From contig NZ_JACCFP010000001.1 of NCBI RefSeq assembly GCF_013410655.1, positions 3,557,501 to 3,621,500 on the forward strand: a stretch of DNA of 64,000 nt, in the 5' to 3' direction. Position numbers and translations under genes: made by a program. Under the pieces are notes generated by a model. It made no database searches. It had not been told where the DNA came from and worked only from the letters and a program-made list of their open reading frames with translations. Positions 25,855 to 33,475 of this stretch are shown piece after piece. The stretch comes from Nocardioides thalensis (GTDB lineage: Bacteria; Actinomycetota; Actinomycetes; Propionibacteriales; Nocardioidaceae). How positions within the stretch are numbered: position 1 is the stretch's first letter; each line of letters opens with the position of its first letter.

Positions 25855-26445
25855 CTAAGAATTGTACTTCTGCTGGGTCCGCTCGAGGCCCTCGAGCACC
25901 AGGCACTCGACCGCGTCGGCGGCGGTGTCGACCTGGAACGGGAGCTCCTTGCGCTCGGTGCTGGAGTAGTTCGACAGCACGAAGTCGGCGACCTCCTGCC
26001 GGCCCGGCGGGCGACCGATGCCCGCGCGCACGCGGTAGAAGTCGCCGGTGCCGAGCGAGGAGCGCATCGACTTCAGCCCGTTGTGGCCGTTGTCGCCGCC
26101 GCCGAGCTTGGCACGCAGGGTCCCGAAGGCGATGTCGAGCTCGTCGTGGATCGCGACGATCCGCTCGGGCGGGACCTTGTAGAACGTGGCGAGCGCCTTG
26201 ACCGCGCCGCCGGACTCGTTCATGTAGGTGCGCGACTTCGCGAGCACGACGCGCGGACCGGGCGTGCCGGGCGCGCCGAACCGGCCCTCGACCACCTCGG
26301 CGCGACCGGACTTGTGGGCGCGGAAGCCGCTGCCCATCCGGCGGGCGAGCTCGTCGACGACGAGGTAGCCCACGTTGTGGCGATGGCCGGCGTACGACGG
26401 GCCGGGGTTGCCCAGCCCGACCACCAGCCACACGTCGTCAGTCAT
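25855..26445 (-). CDS. pth: Peptidyl-tRNA hydrolase
   Basis: 196 residues. Cleaves peptides from dropped peptidyl-tRNA, recycling tRNA. Conserved motifs are VVGLGNPGPSYAGHRHNVG with catalytic His23, then HDELDIAFG and GGGDNGHNGLKS, and the late GIGRPPGRQEV. Length matches the family. ATG 26445 was chosen over an upstream in-frame start because the sequence begins at the conserved WLVVGLGNPG strand with AGGAGA upstream. It lies 110 bp after rplY on the same strand, the usual rplY-pth order. Confidence 0.95.
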   Translation of the reverse strand: MTDDVWLVVGLGNPGPSYAGHRHNVGYLVVDELARRMGSGFRAHKSGRAEVVEGRFGAPGTPGPRVVLAKSRTYMNESGGAVKALATFYKVPPERIVAIHDELDIAFGTLRAKLGGGDNGHNGLKSMRSSLGTGDFYRVRAGIGRPPGRQEVADFVLSNYSSTERKELPFQVDTAADAVECLVLEGLERTQQKYNS

Positions 26446-26555
26446 GGCGTCATCGTCTCCTGCCGCACTGTCGCCCCAAAACGGGGTTCTCCCCGCCGCG
26501 CCGGAGCGCAGCGGGGAGAGGAGGCGACCCAGCATCTGCCTGAGTCGCCGGAGGA

Positions 26556-27221
26556 TCACTCGGAGTCGCCACCGTCGGACTCGGCCGCAGCGGCCTCCTC
26601 CTCGGTCGGGGTGTGCTCCTCCTTCTCGATGCCTGCGTCGGCCTCGGCCTCCTCGAGCTCGGCCTCGAGAGCCTCGGCGGACTGCTGCTGGGTCACGTTG
26701 ACGACCAGGGTCTCCGGGTCGGTGAGCAGCGTGGAGCCCGACGGCAGCGGGAGCGAGCCGGCGAGGAACTGGGTGCCGGCCTCGGCGCCGGTGATGTCGA
26801 CCTCGATCGACTCGGGGATGTGGGTGGCCTCGGCCTCGAGCTGGATGGTCGTGGCGTCGGTGACGACGAGCGTCTCCTTCGCGGCCTCGCCGAGCAGGAC
26901 GATCGGGACGTCGACGGTGACCTTCTCGCCGCGCTTGACCACGACGAAGTCGACGTGCTCGAGGGTACGGCGGACCGGGTCGACCTGGACCTGCTTGGTC
27001 AGCGCGAGCTGGGACTTGCCCTCGATCTCGAGCTCGAGCAGGGCGTTGGCGCCGCCGTGCTTGATCGCCATCATCGTGTCGTGGCCCGGAAGGGTCACGT
27101 GGATCGGGTCGTTGCCGTGGCCGTAGAGGACCGCGGGGACCTTGTCCTCGCGGCGGATGCGGCGGGCCGCGCCCTTGCCGAACTCGGTGCGCGTCTCGGC
27201 GACGATCTTCTCGGTGCTCAT
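26556..27221 (-). CDS. rplY: 50S ribosomal protein L25 / general stress protein Ctc
   Basis: 221 residues, the long CTC form. The N-terminal ~95 residues form the 5S rRNA-binding L25 domain (ARRIRREDKVPAVLYGHGND). A TL5-type beta domain follows, then an acidic Glu/Ala tail. Start ATG 27221 has a strong AAAGAGGAG site. The promoter TTGTAC-18-TACGAT at 27406-27377 leaves a leader of about 150 nt. First gene of an rplY-pth unit. Confidence 0.95.
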   Translation of the reverse strand: MSTEKIVAETRTEFGKGAARRIRREDKVPAVLYGHGNDPIHVTLPGHDTMMAIKHGGANALLELEIEGKSQLALTKQVQVDPVRRTLEHVDFVVVKRGEKVTVDVPIVLLGEAAKETLVVTDATTIQLEAEATHIPESIEVDITGAEAGTQFLAGSLPLPSGSTLLTDPETLVVNVTQQQSAEALEAELEEAEADAGIEKEEHTPTEEEAAAAESDGGDSE

Positions 27222-27376
27222 GCGATCTCCTCTTTCATCGGGTGGGGTTCCCGGCGAGGAGTTCCGCGCTTCTCTGGCCCGATGACCGGCGGGCGCGCGG
27301 CGACGTACGAGACGTACCGGCCCAGTCGATCACGGAGTCACAGAAGCGGGTGCTCCCTCGCCGAGGCAACCGCAGA

Positions 27377-27406
27377 ATCGTAGCCGCGACCCGGCGAGCC
27401 GTACAA
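27377..27406 (-). promoter_or_regulatory. Predicted rplY promoter
   Basis: TTGTAC (27406-27401), 18-nt spacer, TACGAT (27382-27377) on the minus strand, in the 196-bp gap before rplY. The gap otherwise holds no gene. Confidence 0.6.
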
Positions 27407-27417
27407 AACGAGACCGC

Positions 27418-28041
27418 TCAGGCGACCCGCACGCTCCCGACGCCGTCGCCTTCGACGAGATCGGCCGCCGCGGCGCGGCCGGTGACGAGGAGGAGCAGCT
27501 CCTGCATCGGTGCGCGCACCTCCGGGCCGCTGCCGTGCGACCAGTCGACGTCGCTGGCGACCAGCCGGACGCCGGCGACGGGGTAGCCGAAGATCTTCTG
27601 GTGCTTCGCCAGCGAGCGATCGGCGCCGATCGCGGCCGCGTCGGGCGGCATGTCGTAGGAGCGGCCGAGGGGGCGCATCGCGTCCTGGGTGTGGACGAGG
27701 GTGTCGACCAGCGCCTCGAGCGGCGTGGTCATGGGCGGGAGCCGGCGGGCCTCGGCGTAGACCTCGAACTGTCGGAGGATCTCGTCGGCCGGTGCGCGAC
27801 CACGCCGCTGGCCGTCGATGAGCCCGGCCTTGTTGAGGTCGAACCCGCCGCGGATCATCGCGGGCAGGAGCGTCCGGAGGTGGTGCTGTGGATGGGCGAT
27901 CGCGTGCGCAGAGACGTCCTTGACCGTCCACCCCGGACACGCCGACGGGGCCAGCCACTCCTCCTCGCTCAGCGCCGCGAGCATCCCGCCGAACGCGCGC
28001 CGCTCGGCGGCGACGAACCCCCACACCTTCTCGTAGTCCAT
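27418..28041 (-). CDS. DinB-like, maleylpyruvate isomerase family mycothiol-dependent protein
   Basis: 207 residues. The ACPGWTVKDVSAHAIAHPQHH block is the conserved N-terminal DinB/MDMPI metal-binding region, with His in the helix bundle, and the later VHTQDAMRP block adds a further metal-binding His. Such proteins use mycothiol as cofactor for isomerase or transferase reactions; substrate unknown. mshA in this window supports mycothiol production. ATG 28041 follows GGAGG by 5 nt; the earlier in-frame start at 28065 has no ribosome site. Divergent from marR across a shared operator. Confidence 0.85.
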   Translation of the reverse strand: MDYEKVWGFVAAERRAFGGMLAALSEEEWLAPSACPGWTVKDVSAHAIAHPQHHLRTLLPAMIRGGFDLNKAGLIDGQRRGRAPADEILRQFEVYAEARRLPPMTTPLEALVDTLVHTQDAMRPLGRSYDMPPDAAAIGADRSLAKHQKIFGYPVAGVRLVASDVDWSHGSGPEVRAPMQELLLLVTGRAAAADLVEGDGVGSVRVA

Positions 28042-28071
28042 CGCCGCCTCCAGGCGAGTTGGCAAGAACCT

Positions 28072-28099
28072 CTGACTAAATAGTCAGATACACTGACTA
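28072..28099. promoter_or_regulatory. Palindromic operator with an extra half-site (MarR site)
   Basis: CTGACTA (28072-28078) and TAGTCAG (28081-28087) form a perfect palindrome with a 2-bp centre. A third CTGACTA occurs at 28093-28099, exactly 21 bp from the first. The site covers TACACT (28089-28094), a possible marR -10 box, and on the minus strand lies just downstream of TTGACA (28108-28103). Probable binding site of the adjacent MarR protein controlling both genes. Confidence 0.7.
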
Positions 28100-28131
28100 C
28101 CTTGTCAAGGGCCGACGCGGAGGGAGATCGG

Positions 28132-28563
28132 ATGGACCAGCCGGGCACGGGGGTGCTGATGTTCATCGCCCACCGCTACGCCGAGAGCCAGATCTTCGCG
28201 ACGCTCGCCGAGGAGGGACACGGCGGCGTCACGCTGGCCCAGGGACGGCTGGCGGCCAGGATCAACGAGGGCGGCAGCCGGCTGACCGAGCTCGCGGAGG
28301 CGGCCCAGGTCACCAAGCAGACCGCCGGCTACCTCGTCGACCAGCTCGAGCAGCTCGGGTACGTCGAGCGCGTCCCCGACCCGAGCGACGGCCGCGCCCG
28401 CCTCGTCCGGCTGTCCGACAAGGGACTCGAGGTGCAGGCCGCGGCGCGGCGGATCGAGGAGCGGATCGAGGCCGAGTGGGCCGCCCACCTCGGGCCGCGG
28501 CGCTATGCGGAGCTGAGGAAGGCACTGATCTCCCTGCGGGAGATCACCGACCCCTACGCCTGA
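28132..28563 (+). CDS. MarR-family transcriptional regulator
   Basis: 143 residues. Winged helix-turn-helix with GSRLTELAEAAQVTKQTAGYLVDQLE as recognition region (quoted in part), YVERVPDPSDGRARLVRL as the wing, and flanking dimerisation helices. Likely a ligand-responsive repressor of itself and of the divergent DinB-like gene, as the operator between them suggests. ATG 28132 was chosen because GGAGGGAGA lies 5 nt upstream; a TTG at 28102 would be an upstream alternative. Confidence 0.9.
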   Translation: MDQPGTGVLMFIAHRYAESQIFATLAEEGHGGVTLAQGRLAARINEGGSRLTELAEAAQVTKQTAGYLVDQLEQLGYVERVPDPSDGRARLVRLSDKGLEVQAAARRIEERIEAEWAAHLGPRRYAELRKALISLREITDPYA

Positions 28564-28685
28564 TCACTTCTTGTCGAACAAGCACGAGCCTGGCCCTGCC
28601 AGGGTCGTCCGGTGCGTGCAGCTGCAAGGCGGAGGGCCGAAGGCGGCCTTTGAGCGAAGCGGGGCGTCGAGCGACGACAACGCGG

Positions 28686-28711
28686 CCAGCGCGCCCTTCG
28701 GGCGGCGCTGG
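28686..28711 (-). terminator. Hairpin directly after prs
   Basis: CCAGCGC (28686-28692) and GCGCTGG (28705-28711), with an inner GCCC/GGGC extension around TTC, give a strong stem immediately beyond the prs stop codon. No T-tract. Confidence 0.6.
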
Positions 28712-29692
28712 TCAGGCTTGGCCGTCGAACATGGAGGTAACGGAGCCGTCCTCGAAGACCTCGCGGATGGCGCGGGCGACGAGCGGCGCGATCGACAGCG
28801 TGGTCAGCTTGTCGAACTGCTTCTCGGCCGGCACCGGCAGCGTGTTGGTGATGACGATCTCGGTGGCGCTGCTGTTCTTGAGCCGGTCGACCGCGGGCTC
28901 GGAGAGGATCGCGTGGGTCGCGGCGATGACCACGCCCGCGGCGCCGTCGGCGACCAGCGCCTCGGCGGCCTTCACGATCGTGCCGCCGGTGTCGATCATG
29001 TCGTCGGTCAGCACGCAGATGCGGCCGGTGACGTCACCGACGACGCGGTTGGCGACGACCTCGTTGGCGACGTCGTTGCGGCGGGTCTTGTGGATGAAGG
29101 CCAGCGGCACCCCACCGAGCGCGTTGGCCCACTTCTCGGCGACCTTGATCCGGCCCGCGTCGGGCGAGACCACGGCGAGCGACTGGTCGCCGTACTTCTC
29201 CCGGATGTGGGTGGCGAGGAGCGGCAGCGCCATCAGGTGGTCGACCGGGCCGTCGAAGAAGCCCTGGAGCTGGTCGGCGTGGAGGTCGACGGTGATGATC
29301 CGGTCGGCGCCGGCCGTCTTGAACAGGTCGGCCATCAGCCGGGCCGAGATCGGCTCGCGGCCGCGGTGCTTCTTGTCCTGGCGCGAGTAGCCCCAGAACG
29401 GCATGACCACGGTGATCCGCTTGGCCGAGGCGCGCTTCAGCGCGTCGACCATGATCAGGTGCTCCATGATCCACTCGTTGATCGGAGTGGTGTGGCTCTG
29501 GATGACGAACGCGTCGCAGCCGCGCACTGACTCGGCGTAGCGGACGTAGAGCTCGCCGTTGGCGAAGGTGCGGGCCTCGGTCGGGACCAGCTCGGTCTCG
29601 AGGAGCTCGGCGACCTCGTCGGCCAGCTCGGGGTGTGCTCCTCCGGAGAAGACCATCAGGTTCTTCTCGGTGGTCCGCTTCAGTCCGCTCAC
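28712..29692 (-). CDS. prs: Ribose-phosphate pyrophosphokinase
   Basis: 326 residues. Makes PRPP from ribose-5-phosphate and ATP for nucleotide, His and Trp synthesis. Visible motifs: FANGELYVRYAESVRG, the catalytic-loop/ATP region GYSRQDKKHRGREPISARL, the metal site ITVDLHADQLQGFF and the PRPP loop VLTDDMIDTGGTI. Length typical. It lies 731 bp downstream of glmU on the same strand, the common glmU-prs order. Here the pair is interrupted by an oppositely oriented LppU-like gene. Confidence 0.96.
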   Translation of the reverse strand: MSGLKRTTEKNLMVFSGGAHPELADEVAELLETELVPTEARTFANGELYVRYAESVRGCDAFVIQSHTTPINEWIMEHLIMVDALKRASAKRITVVMPFWGYSRQDKKHRGREPISARLMADLFKTAGADRIITVDLHADQLQGFFDGPVDHLMALPLLATHIREKYGDQSLAVVSPDAGRIKVAEKWANALGGVPLAFIHKTRRNDVANEVVANRVVGDVTGRICVLTDDMIDTGGTIVKAAEALVADGAAGVVIAATHAILSEPAVDRLKNSSATEIVITNTLPVPAEKQFDKLTTLSIAPLVARAIREVFEDGSVTSMFDGQA

Positions 29693-29922
29693 GCGTTGCT
29701 CCCCTGGGCGCCGGAGTGGGTACGTCGGTGATTCTGCCGTGCTTGGTCGTCAGTGCCCAACCGGCGGACGCTCCTGTGAGACACGCCGCGTTCACCTGGC
29801 CGTCGTGCAGACCTCGTCACGTCCTGCAATGCGGGCTGAGCGGGCGTCCGGTTGCCCTACGATTCGTCCGTCTCGCCGGGGACACCCGAGACGCCCCGGC
29901 CGAAAATCGGAAGGCCCGGATC

Positions 29923-30405
29923 ATGCTCAAGAGAATCATCGGCATCGGAGTCGCGATCGCGATCGGTCTCGGCTGGTGGGGCTTCAGCACCTGGAAGGCC
30001 AAGTCCGACGCGCCCGAGGTCGGCAAGTGCGTCGTGCTCAGCGGATCGACCACCGACGCGGACGTGGAGGAGGCCGACTGCGGCGGCGACGACGTGCTGT
30101 TCAAGGTGATGGCCGACGACGGCGACTGCGACACGACGGAGGCGTCGTACACGGTCGAGGTCAACGGCAGTGACGCGGTGAGCCTCTGCCTCGACTGGGC
30201 GGTCGAGGACGGCACGTGCGTGAAGGCCGGCAACGCGACCGAGTTCGACAAGATCGTCGAGTGCTCGGAGAAGTCGGCGACCCCGGGCGAGATCGTGCAG
30301 ATCGTCTCGACCCAGGACGGCGCCGATGCCACGTGCGGCAAGAAGGAGACGCCGCTGCCGAACACGAAGCGCGACTACACCTTCTGCGTCATCGACAACG
30401 CCTGA
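29923..30405 (+). CDS. LppU/SCO3897-type membrane-anchored protein
   Basis: 160 residues. N-terminal transmembrane or signal segment (IIGIGVAIAIGLGWWGF) followed by a secreted domain with eight cysteines in the LppU pattern (GKCVVLSG, ADCGG, DGDCD, LCLDW, GTCVK, ECSEK, ATCGK, FCVI). No lipobox Cys, so probably anchored by the helix. Function unknown. GGAAGG ribosome site before ATG 29923. It lies antisense in orientation between glmU and prs, which are normally adjacent, suggesting insertion at this locus. Confidence 0.8.
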   Translation: MLKRIIGIGVAIAIGLGWWGFSTWKAKSDAPEVGKCVVLSGSTTDADVEEADCGGDDVLFKVMADDGDCDTTEASYTVEVNGSDAVSLCLDWAVEDGTCVKAGNATEFDKIVECSEKSATPGEIVQIVSTQDGADATCGKKETPLPNTKRDYTFCVIDNA

Positions 30406-30423
30406 CCGGCGTCTGACCGAAGG

Positions 30424-31890
30424 TCAGTCCTCCGCGGCCGCCTCGCCCGACTCATCGTCGGCGAGCGCGGCCGCGGCTGCTTCCGCCTGGGGCGTGCCCG
30501 CGCGGCGCGCCTGCGCCCAACCGGGGATGTTGCGCTGCGGGCCCTGGCTGACCGCCAGCGCACCGGGCGGCACGTCCTTGCGGACGACGGTCCCGGCGCC
30601 GGTCGCGGCGCCGTCGCCGATCTCGACCGGCGCGACGAACGTGTTGTTGGACGCGGTCCGCGCGTGGCGGCCGACCTTGGTGCGGTGCTTGGTGACGCCG
30701 TCGTAGTTGGCGAAGATCGTGCCTGCCCCGATGTTGGTGCCCTCGCCGATCTCGGCGTCGCCCACGTAGGACAGGTGCGGGACCTTGGCGCCCGCACCGA
30801 TCTGCGCGTTCTTGGTCTCCACGAACGCCCCGATCTTGCCGTCAGCGCCGAGCCTGGTGCCCGGCCGCAGGTAGGAGAAGGGTCCAACCGACGCGCCGGC
30901 CTCGACCTGCGCGAGCTGGGCGTGGGTGCGTACGACGCGCGCCCCCTCGCCGATCTCGCAGTCCTCGAGCGTCGTGTCGGGCCCGATCACCGCGTCCTCG
31001 CCGACCGTCGTCGCCCCGAGGAGCTGGGTGCCGGGCAGGATCGTGACGTCCGGAGCGAGCGCGACGTCGGCGTCGATCCAGGTCGTCTCGGGGTCCATCA
31101 CCGTCACGCCGTCGCGCATCCACCGGGTGACGATGCGGTGGTTCATCTCGCGGCCGAGCGCGGCCAGCTGGGCGCGGTCGTTGGCGCCCTCGGTCTGCCA
31201 GACGTCGTCGATGGGCAGCGCGGTCACGGTCAGCCCGCTCTCGCGCGCGAGCTTCACGGCGTCGGTCAGGTAGTACTCGCCCTTGGCGTTGTCGTTGTCG
31301 ATCCGGGTGATCGCGTCGGACAGGAAGGCCGCGTCGAGCGCCAGGATCCCGGAGTTGATCTCGGAGATCTCCTTCTGCTCGGGCGTCGCGTCCTTCTCCT
31401 CGACGATCGCGACGACCTCGCCGTCGGCGTCGCGCACGATCCGCCCGTAGCCGAACGGCTCGGCCACGACGCCGGACAGGATGCTCACCGCGGCCTGGGC
31501 CGCCTCGTGCTCGGCCGCGAACGCCTTGAGCGTCGCCCCCTCGAGGAGCGGCGTGTCGCCGTACGCGATGAGGACGGTGCCCTCCCGGAGCTTGCGTCCT
31601 GCGGCCTCGAGCGCCTCGAGCGCGACACGTACGGCGTGGCCGGTGCCGAGCTGCTGCTCCTGCACGGCGAGCACGGCGTCCGGGAGCTCCTCGCTGATGT
31701 GCGGGCCGACGAGCTCGCGCTGGTGGCCGATCACCGTGCAGACGCATGCCGGCTCGACCGCCGAGACCGCGCGCAGCACGTGGCCGACCATGCTGCGCCC
31801 GACCACCCGGTGCAGGACCTTCGGGGTCTTGGACTTCATCCGGGTGCCGCCCCCAGCGGCGAGCACGATGACGGTGAGGTCGGTGGTCAT
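30424..31890 (-). CDS. glmU: Bifunctional UDP-N-acetylglucosamine pyrophosphorylase / glucosamine-1-phosphate N-acetyltransferase
   Basis: 488 residues. N-terminal uridyltransferase domain opens with VIVLAAGGGTRMKSKTPKVLH; GTGHAVRVAL and YGDTPLLEG follow. The C-terminal left-handed beta helix has hexapeptide repeats (GPDTTLEDCEIGEGARV) and the acetyl-CoA site. It makes UDP-GlcNAc for peptidoglycan and, via MshA, mycothiol. An Ala/Glu-rich tail is usual in actinobacteria. ATG 31890 is 7 nt after TAGACT, so a leaderless mRNA is likely. Confidence 0.96.
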   Translation of the reverse strand: MTTDLTVIVLAAGGGTRMKSKTPKVLHRVVGRSMVGHVLRAVSAVEPACVCTVIGHQRELVGPHISEELPDAVLAVQEQQLGTGHAVRVALEALEAAGRKLREGTVLIAYGDTPLLEGATLKAFAAEHEAAQAAVSILSGVVAEPFGYGRIVRDADGEVVAIVEEKDATPEQKEISEINSGILALDAAFLSDAITRIDNDNAKGEYYLTDAVKLARESGLTVTALPIDDVWQTEGANDRAQLAALGREMNHRIVTRWMRDGVTVMDPETTWIDADVALAPDVTILPGTQLLGATTVGEDAVIGPDTTLEDCEIGEGARVVRTHAQLAQVEAGASVGPFSYLRPGTRLGADGKIGAFVETKNAQIGAGAKVPHLSYVGDAEIGEGTNIGAGTIFANYDGVTKHRTKVGRHARTASNNTFVAPVEIGDGAATGAGTVVRKDVPPGALAVSQGPQRNIPGWAQARRAGTPQAEAAAAALADDESGEAAAED

Positions 31891-31897
31891 TCGTCGG

Positions 31898-31903
31898 AGT
31901 CTA
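31898..31903 (-). promoter_or_regulatory. -10 box of a leaderless promoter (glmU)
   Basis: On the minus strand TAGACT, 7 nt, then ATG at 31890. Confidence 0.62.
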
Positions 31904-31978
31904 GGGCGACTGCCGGAAGTTGCCGAAGTCTGCGAAGCCGGGCACTTCTGACGCATCCGTGGGTGATCTTGGCGACGA

Positions 31979-32000
31979 GTCCATCGGTTCGCCGATGGGC
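31979..32000. other. Stem-loop with TTCG tetraloop
   Basis: CCATCGG-TTCG-CCGATGG (31981-31998) is a perfect 7-bp stem, extended by a T-G and a G-C pair. UUCG loops are unusually stable in RNA. It lies in the 396-bp gene-free gap upstream of glmU (31891-32286). Confidence 0.6.
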
Positions 32001-32106
32001 GACCTCCGGCTGCACACGCCTCGGTGGACACGTTTCAAGCAGGCACCAACAACGACTGCGTGCCACCGTTTGTCGCGCTCGGGCGTCGGGCGGCTGCCCC
32101 GCGCCC

Positions 32107-32128
32107 GGTTGGTTATCGATAACCAACC
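32107..32128. promoter_or_regulatory. 22-bp perfect palindrome
   Basis: GGTTGGTTATCGATAACCAACC is self-complementary along its whole length. The GTTATCGATAAC core resembles LacI/GalR-type operators. No regulator of that family is in the window. It lies in the glmU/PH-like intergenic gap. Confidence 0.55.
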
Positions 32129-32172
32129 CGCCTCGGTCTGGTCGTGTGCCTGCGGCCTATCCGATCCGGGTC

Positions 32173-32212
32173 GTGTGCCCGGGAACGTCGATATGCAGGT
32201 TCTCGGGCACAC
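32173..32212. other. Long inverted repeat
   Basis: GTGTGCCCGGGAAC (32173-32186) and GTTCTCGGGCACAC (32199-32212) pair over 14 positions with one G-T, around a 12-nt loop. The related GGTCGTGTGCC also occurs twice as a direct repeat (32140 and 32170). Could be an RNA hairpin or an operator. Confidence 0.55.
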
Positions 32213-32286
32213 AGCATCGTGGACCGGTCCGCGACCTCAGGCCCGGCGCGGCGGCCGCCGTACTTGCTCCCGGAGGCCGACGGGCT

Positions 32287-32703
32287 TCAGATGCGTTCGG
32301 CGTGGACGGCCTTTGCGAGCTCCTCGGCTCGCTTGGTCCAGAGCTTGCCGAGTCTGAGCGCGAGGCCCTGGCCGTCCGGCATCCAGACGAACACCGTTGG
32401 CATGGCTCCCCGCTTGAACTCGGTTGAGGCATCGGCTAGCGGGAGCTCTGCCACGATCTCCTTCGTCGGCTGCAGGGTGAACGGGTTCTTGTCGACGATG
32501 ACAACCCGGCGGTCAGTAACGACGACGAACGCCTCCGCGTTCATCGCCGCACGCGGAAGCAGTTGCTTGCCTGCGCCGACGACGTTCCTGAGGGTGGCCG
32601 CGCGTTGAACGTTCTGCGCCATGATGAAACTGAGGAAGCGAACGCTCTCGTTCGCCTCCAGTCCGACACGATCGATGATCTTTCGTCGAGTGCTTTCGCG
32701 CAT
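32287..32703 (-). CDS. Hypothetical protein with bacterial PH-like segment, atypical codon use
   Basis: 138 residues, soluble. After a helical N-terminus, the stretch AFVVVTDRRVVIVDKNPF is typical of bacterial PH-like (bPH/YokE-type) domains that begin with a 'x-VVxTDxRvvi' strand pair. Function unknown. ATG 32703 follows GGAGGGGA closely. Codons such as CGA, GTT, ACT, GAA and TTT are frequent, in contrast to the near-exclusive GC-ending codons of the neighbours. This suggests horizontal acquisition of a small islet next to the tRNA gene. Confidence 0.7.
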   Translation of the reverse strand: MRESTRRKIIDRVGLEANESVRFLSFIMAQNVQRAATLRNVVGAGKQLLPRAAMNAEAFVVVTDRRVVIVDKNPFTLQPTKEIVAELPLADASTEFKRGAMPTVFVWMPDGQGLALRLGKLWTKRAEELAKAVHAERI

Positions 32704-32848
32704 GTCCCCTCCGGCTCTACCGGCCGGCAAGCGTGTCGATGCCAGCGGGATGACCCTAGTGCGCCGCGGCCCTCGAAATGCGCCCGTCCGGTCCGGTCTC
32801 TCGCCAGATAGGCTCTGCCTCGCAACGTCGGGCGCGCCCGGCCGCTAA

Positions 32849-32923
32849 TCCCCGGTTGGTCTGCTGGCACGGCCGGGCGGACTTTGAATCCGTCTTTCGT
32901 AGGTTCGATTCCTACCCGGGGAG
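32849..32923 (+). tRNA. tRNA-Gln (anticodon TTG), slightly atypical
   Basis: The acceptor stem TCCCCGG pairs with CCGGGGA, discriminator G. T-arm GTAGG-TTCGATT-CCTAC is canonical. Anticodon stem GCGGA/TCCGT encloses CTTTGAA, giving anticodon TTG (Gln). The D-arm GGTC/GGCC has a 9-nt loop with T in place of A14, and there are two bases rather than one between D and anticodon stems. No encoded CCA. A tRNA-Gln near glmU-prs is common in actinobacteria. Confidence 0.75.
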
Positions 32924-32949
32924 CCGCGTTCGTCGATTATCGACCTGCC

Positions 32950-33351
32950 TCAGGAGGTGGCCTCGACCTCCGCCTCCGACCGGAGGATGCAGAACTCGTT
33001 GCCCGCCGGGTCGGCGAGGACCACCCAGCCGGTGCCGGGACCGTACTTGCCGCGGTGGTCGGCGACGACCGTCGCGCCGTGGGCGAGCAACCGGTCGAGC
33101 TCCTCGTCGCGGGTGCCCTCGACCGGCCGCAGGTCGAGGTGGATGCGGTTCTTCACCGTCTTCTCGTCGGGCACCTCGATGAAGAGCAGCCGCGGGCGCA
33201 CCCCCGCGGGGTCGACGATCATGCACTCCTCGTGGCCCGGCAGGTTGGGGTCGCCGGGCACGTCGGTGTAGCCGAGCACCGGCTTCCACCACTCCGAGAG
33301 CTCGTAGGCGTTGGCGCAGTCGACGGTGGTGTGCGAGATGAAGGAGGTCAC
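32950..33351 (-). CDS. VOC (glyoxalase/dioxygenase) superfamily protein
   Basis: 133 residues. The fold pattern shows a first half with ISHTTVDCANAYELSEWW, the paired LLFIEVPDEKTVKNRIHLDL and a closing WVVLADPAGNEFCIL, as in glyoxalase-like domains that bind a metal through His/Glu. Substrate cannot be inferred. GTG 33351 was preferred because the domain begins there; an upstream GTG at 33384 would add eleven poorly conserved residues. Confidence 0.85.
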   Translation of the reverse strand: MTSFISHTTVDCANAYELSEWWKPVLGYTDVPGDPNLPGHEECMIVDPAGVRPRLLFIEVPDEKTVKNRIHLDLRPVEGTRDEELDRLLAHGATVVADHRGKYGPGTGWVVLADPAGNEFCILRSEAEVEATS

Positions 33352-33475
33352 CGGGCCAGCCTCGTTCGGACCGGCGCCGTCCACAACGAGTTATCCGCCC
33401 GACCCCGTATAGCGCGCACCGAGCGGGTACCGCACCACGAGAAGCGAATGTGCCGATCCCGACGAGGAGGAACGC

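Noticed and set aside
31920..32357. Open frame of about 145 codons in the glmU upstream gap
   Set aside because: No ribosome site, no recognisable sequence, and it crosses the palindrome and the inverted repeat; treated as non-coding.
32104..32860. attL/attR direct repeat CCCGGTTGGT flanking the islet
   Set aside because: Only 10 nt, at the tRNA 5' end rather than the 3' end used by most integrases, and no integrase; kept only as a remark.
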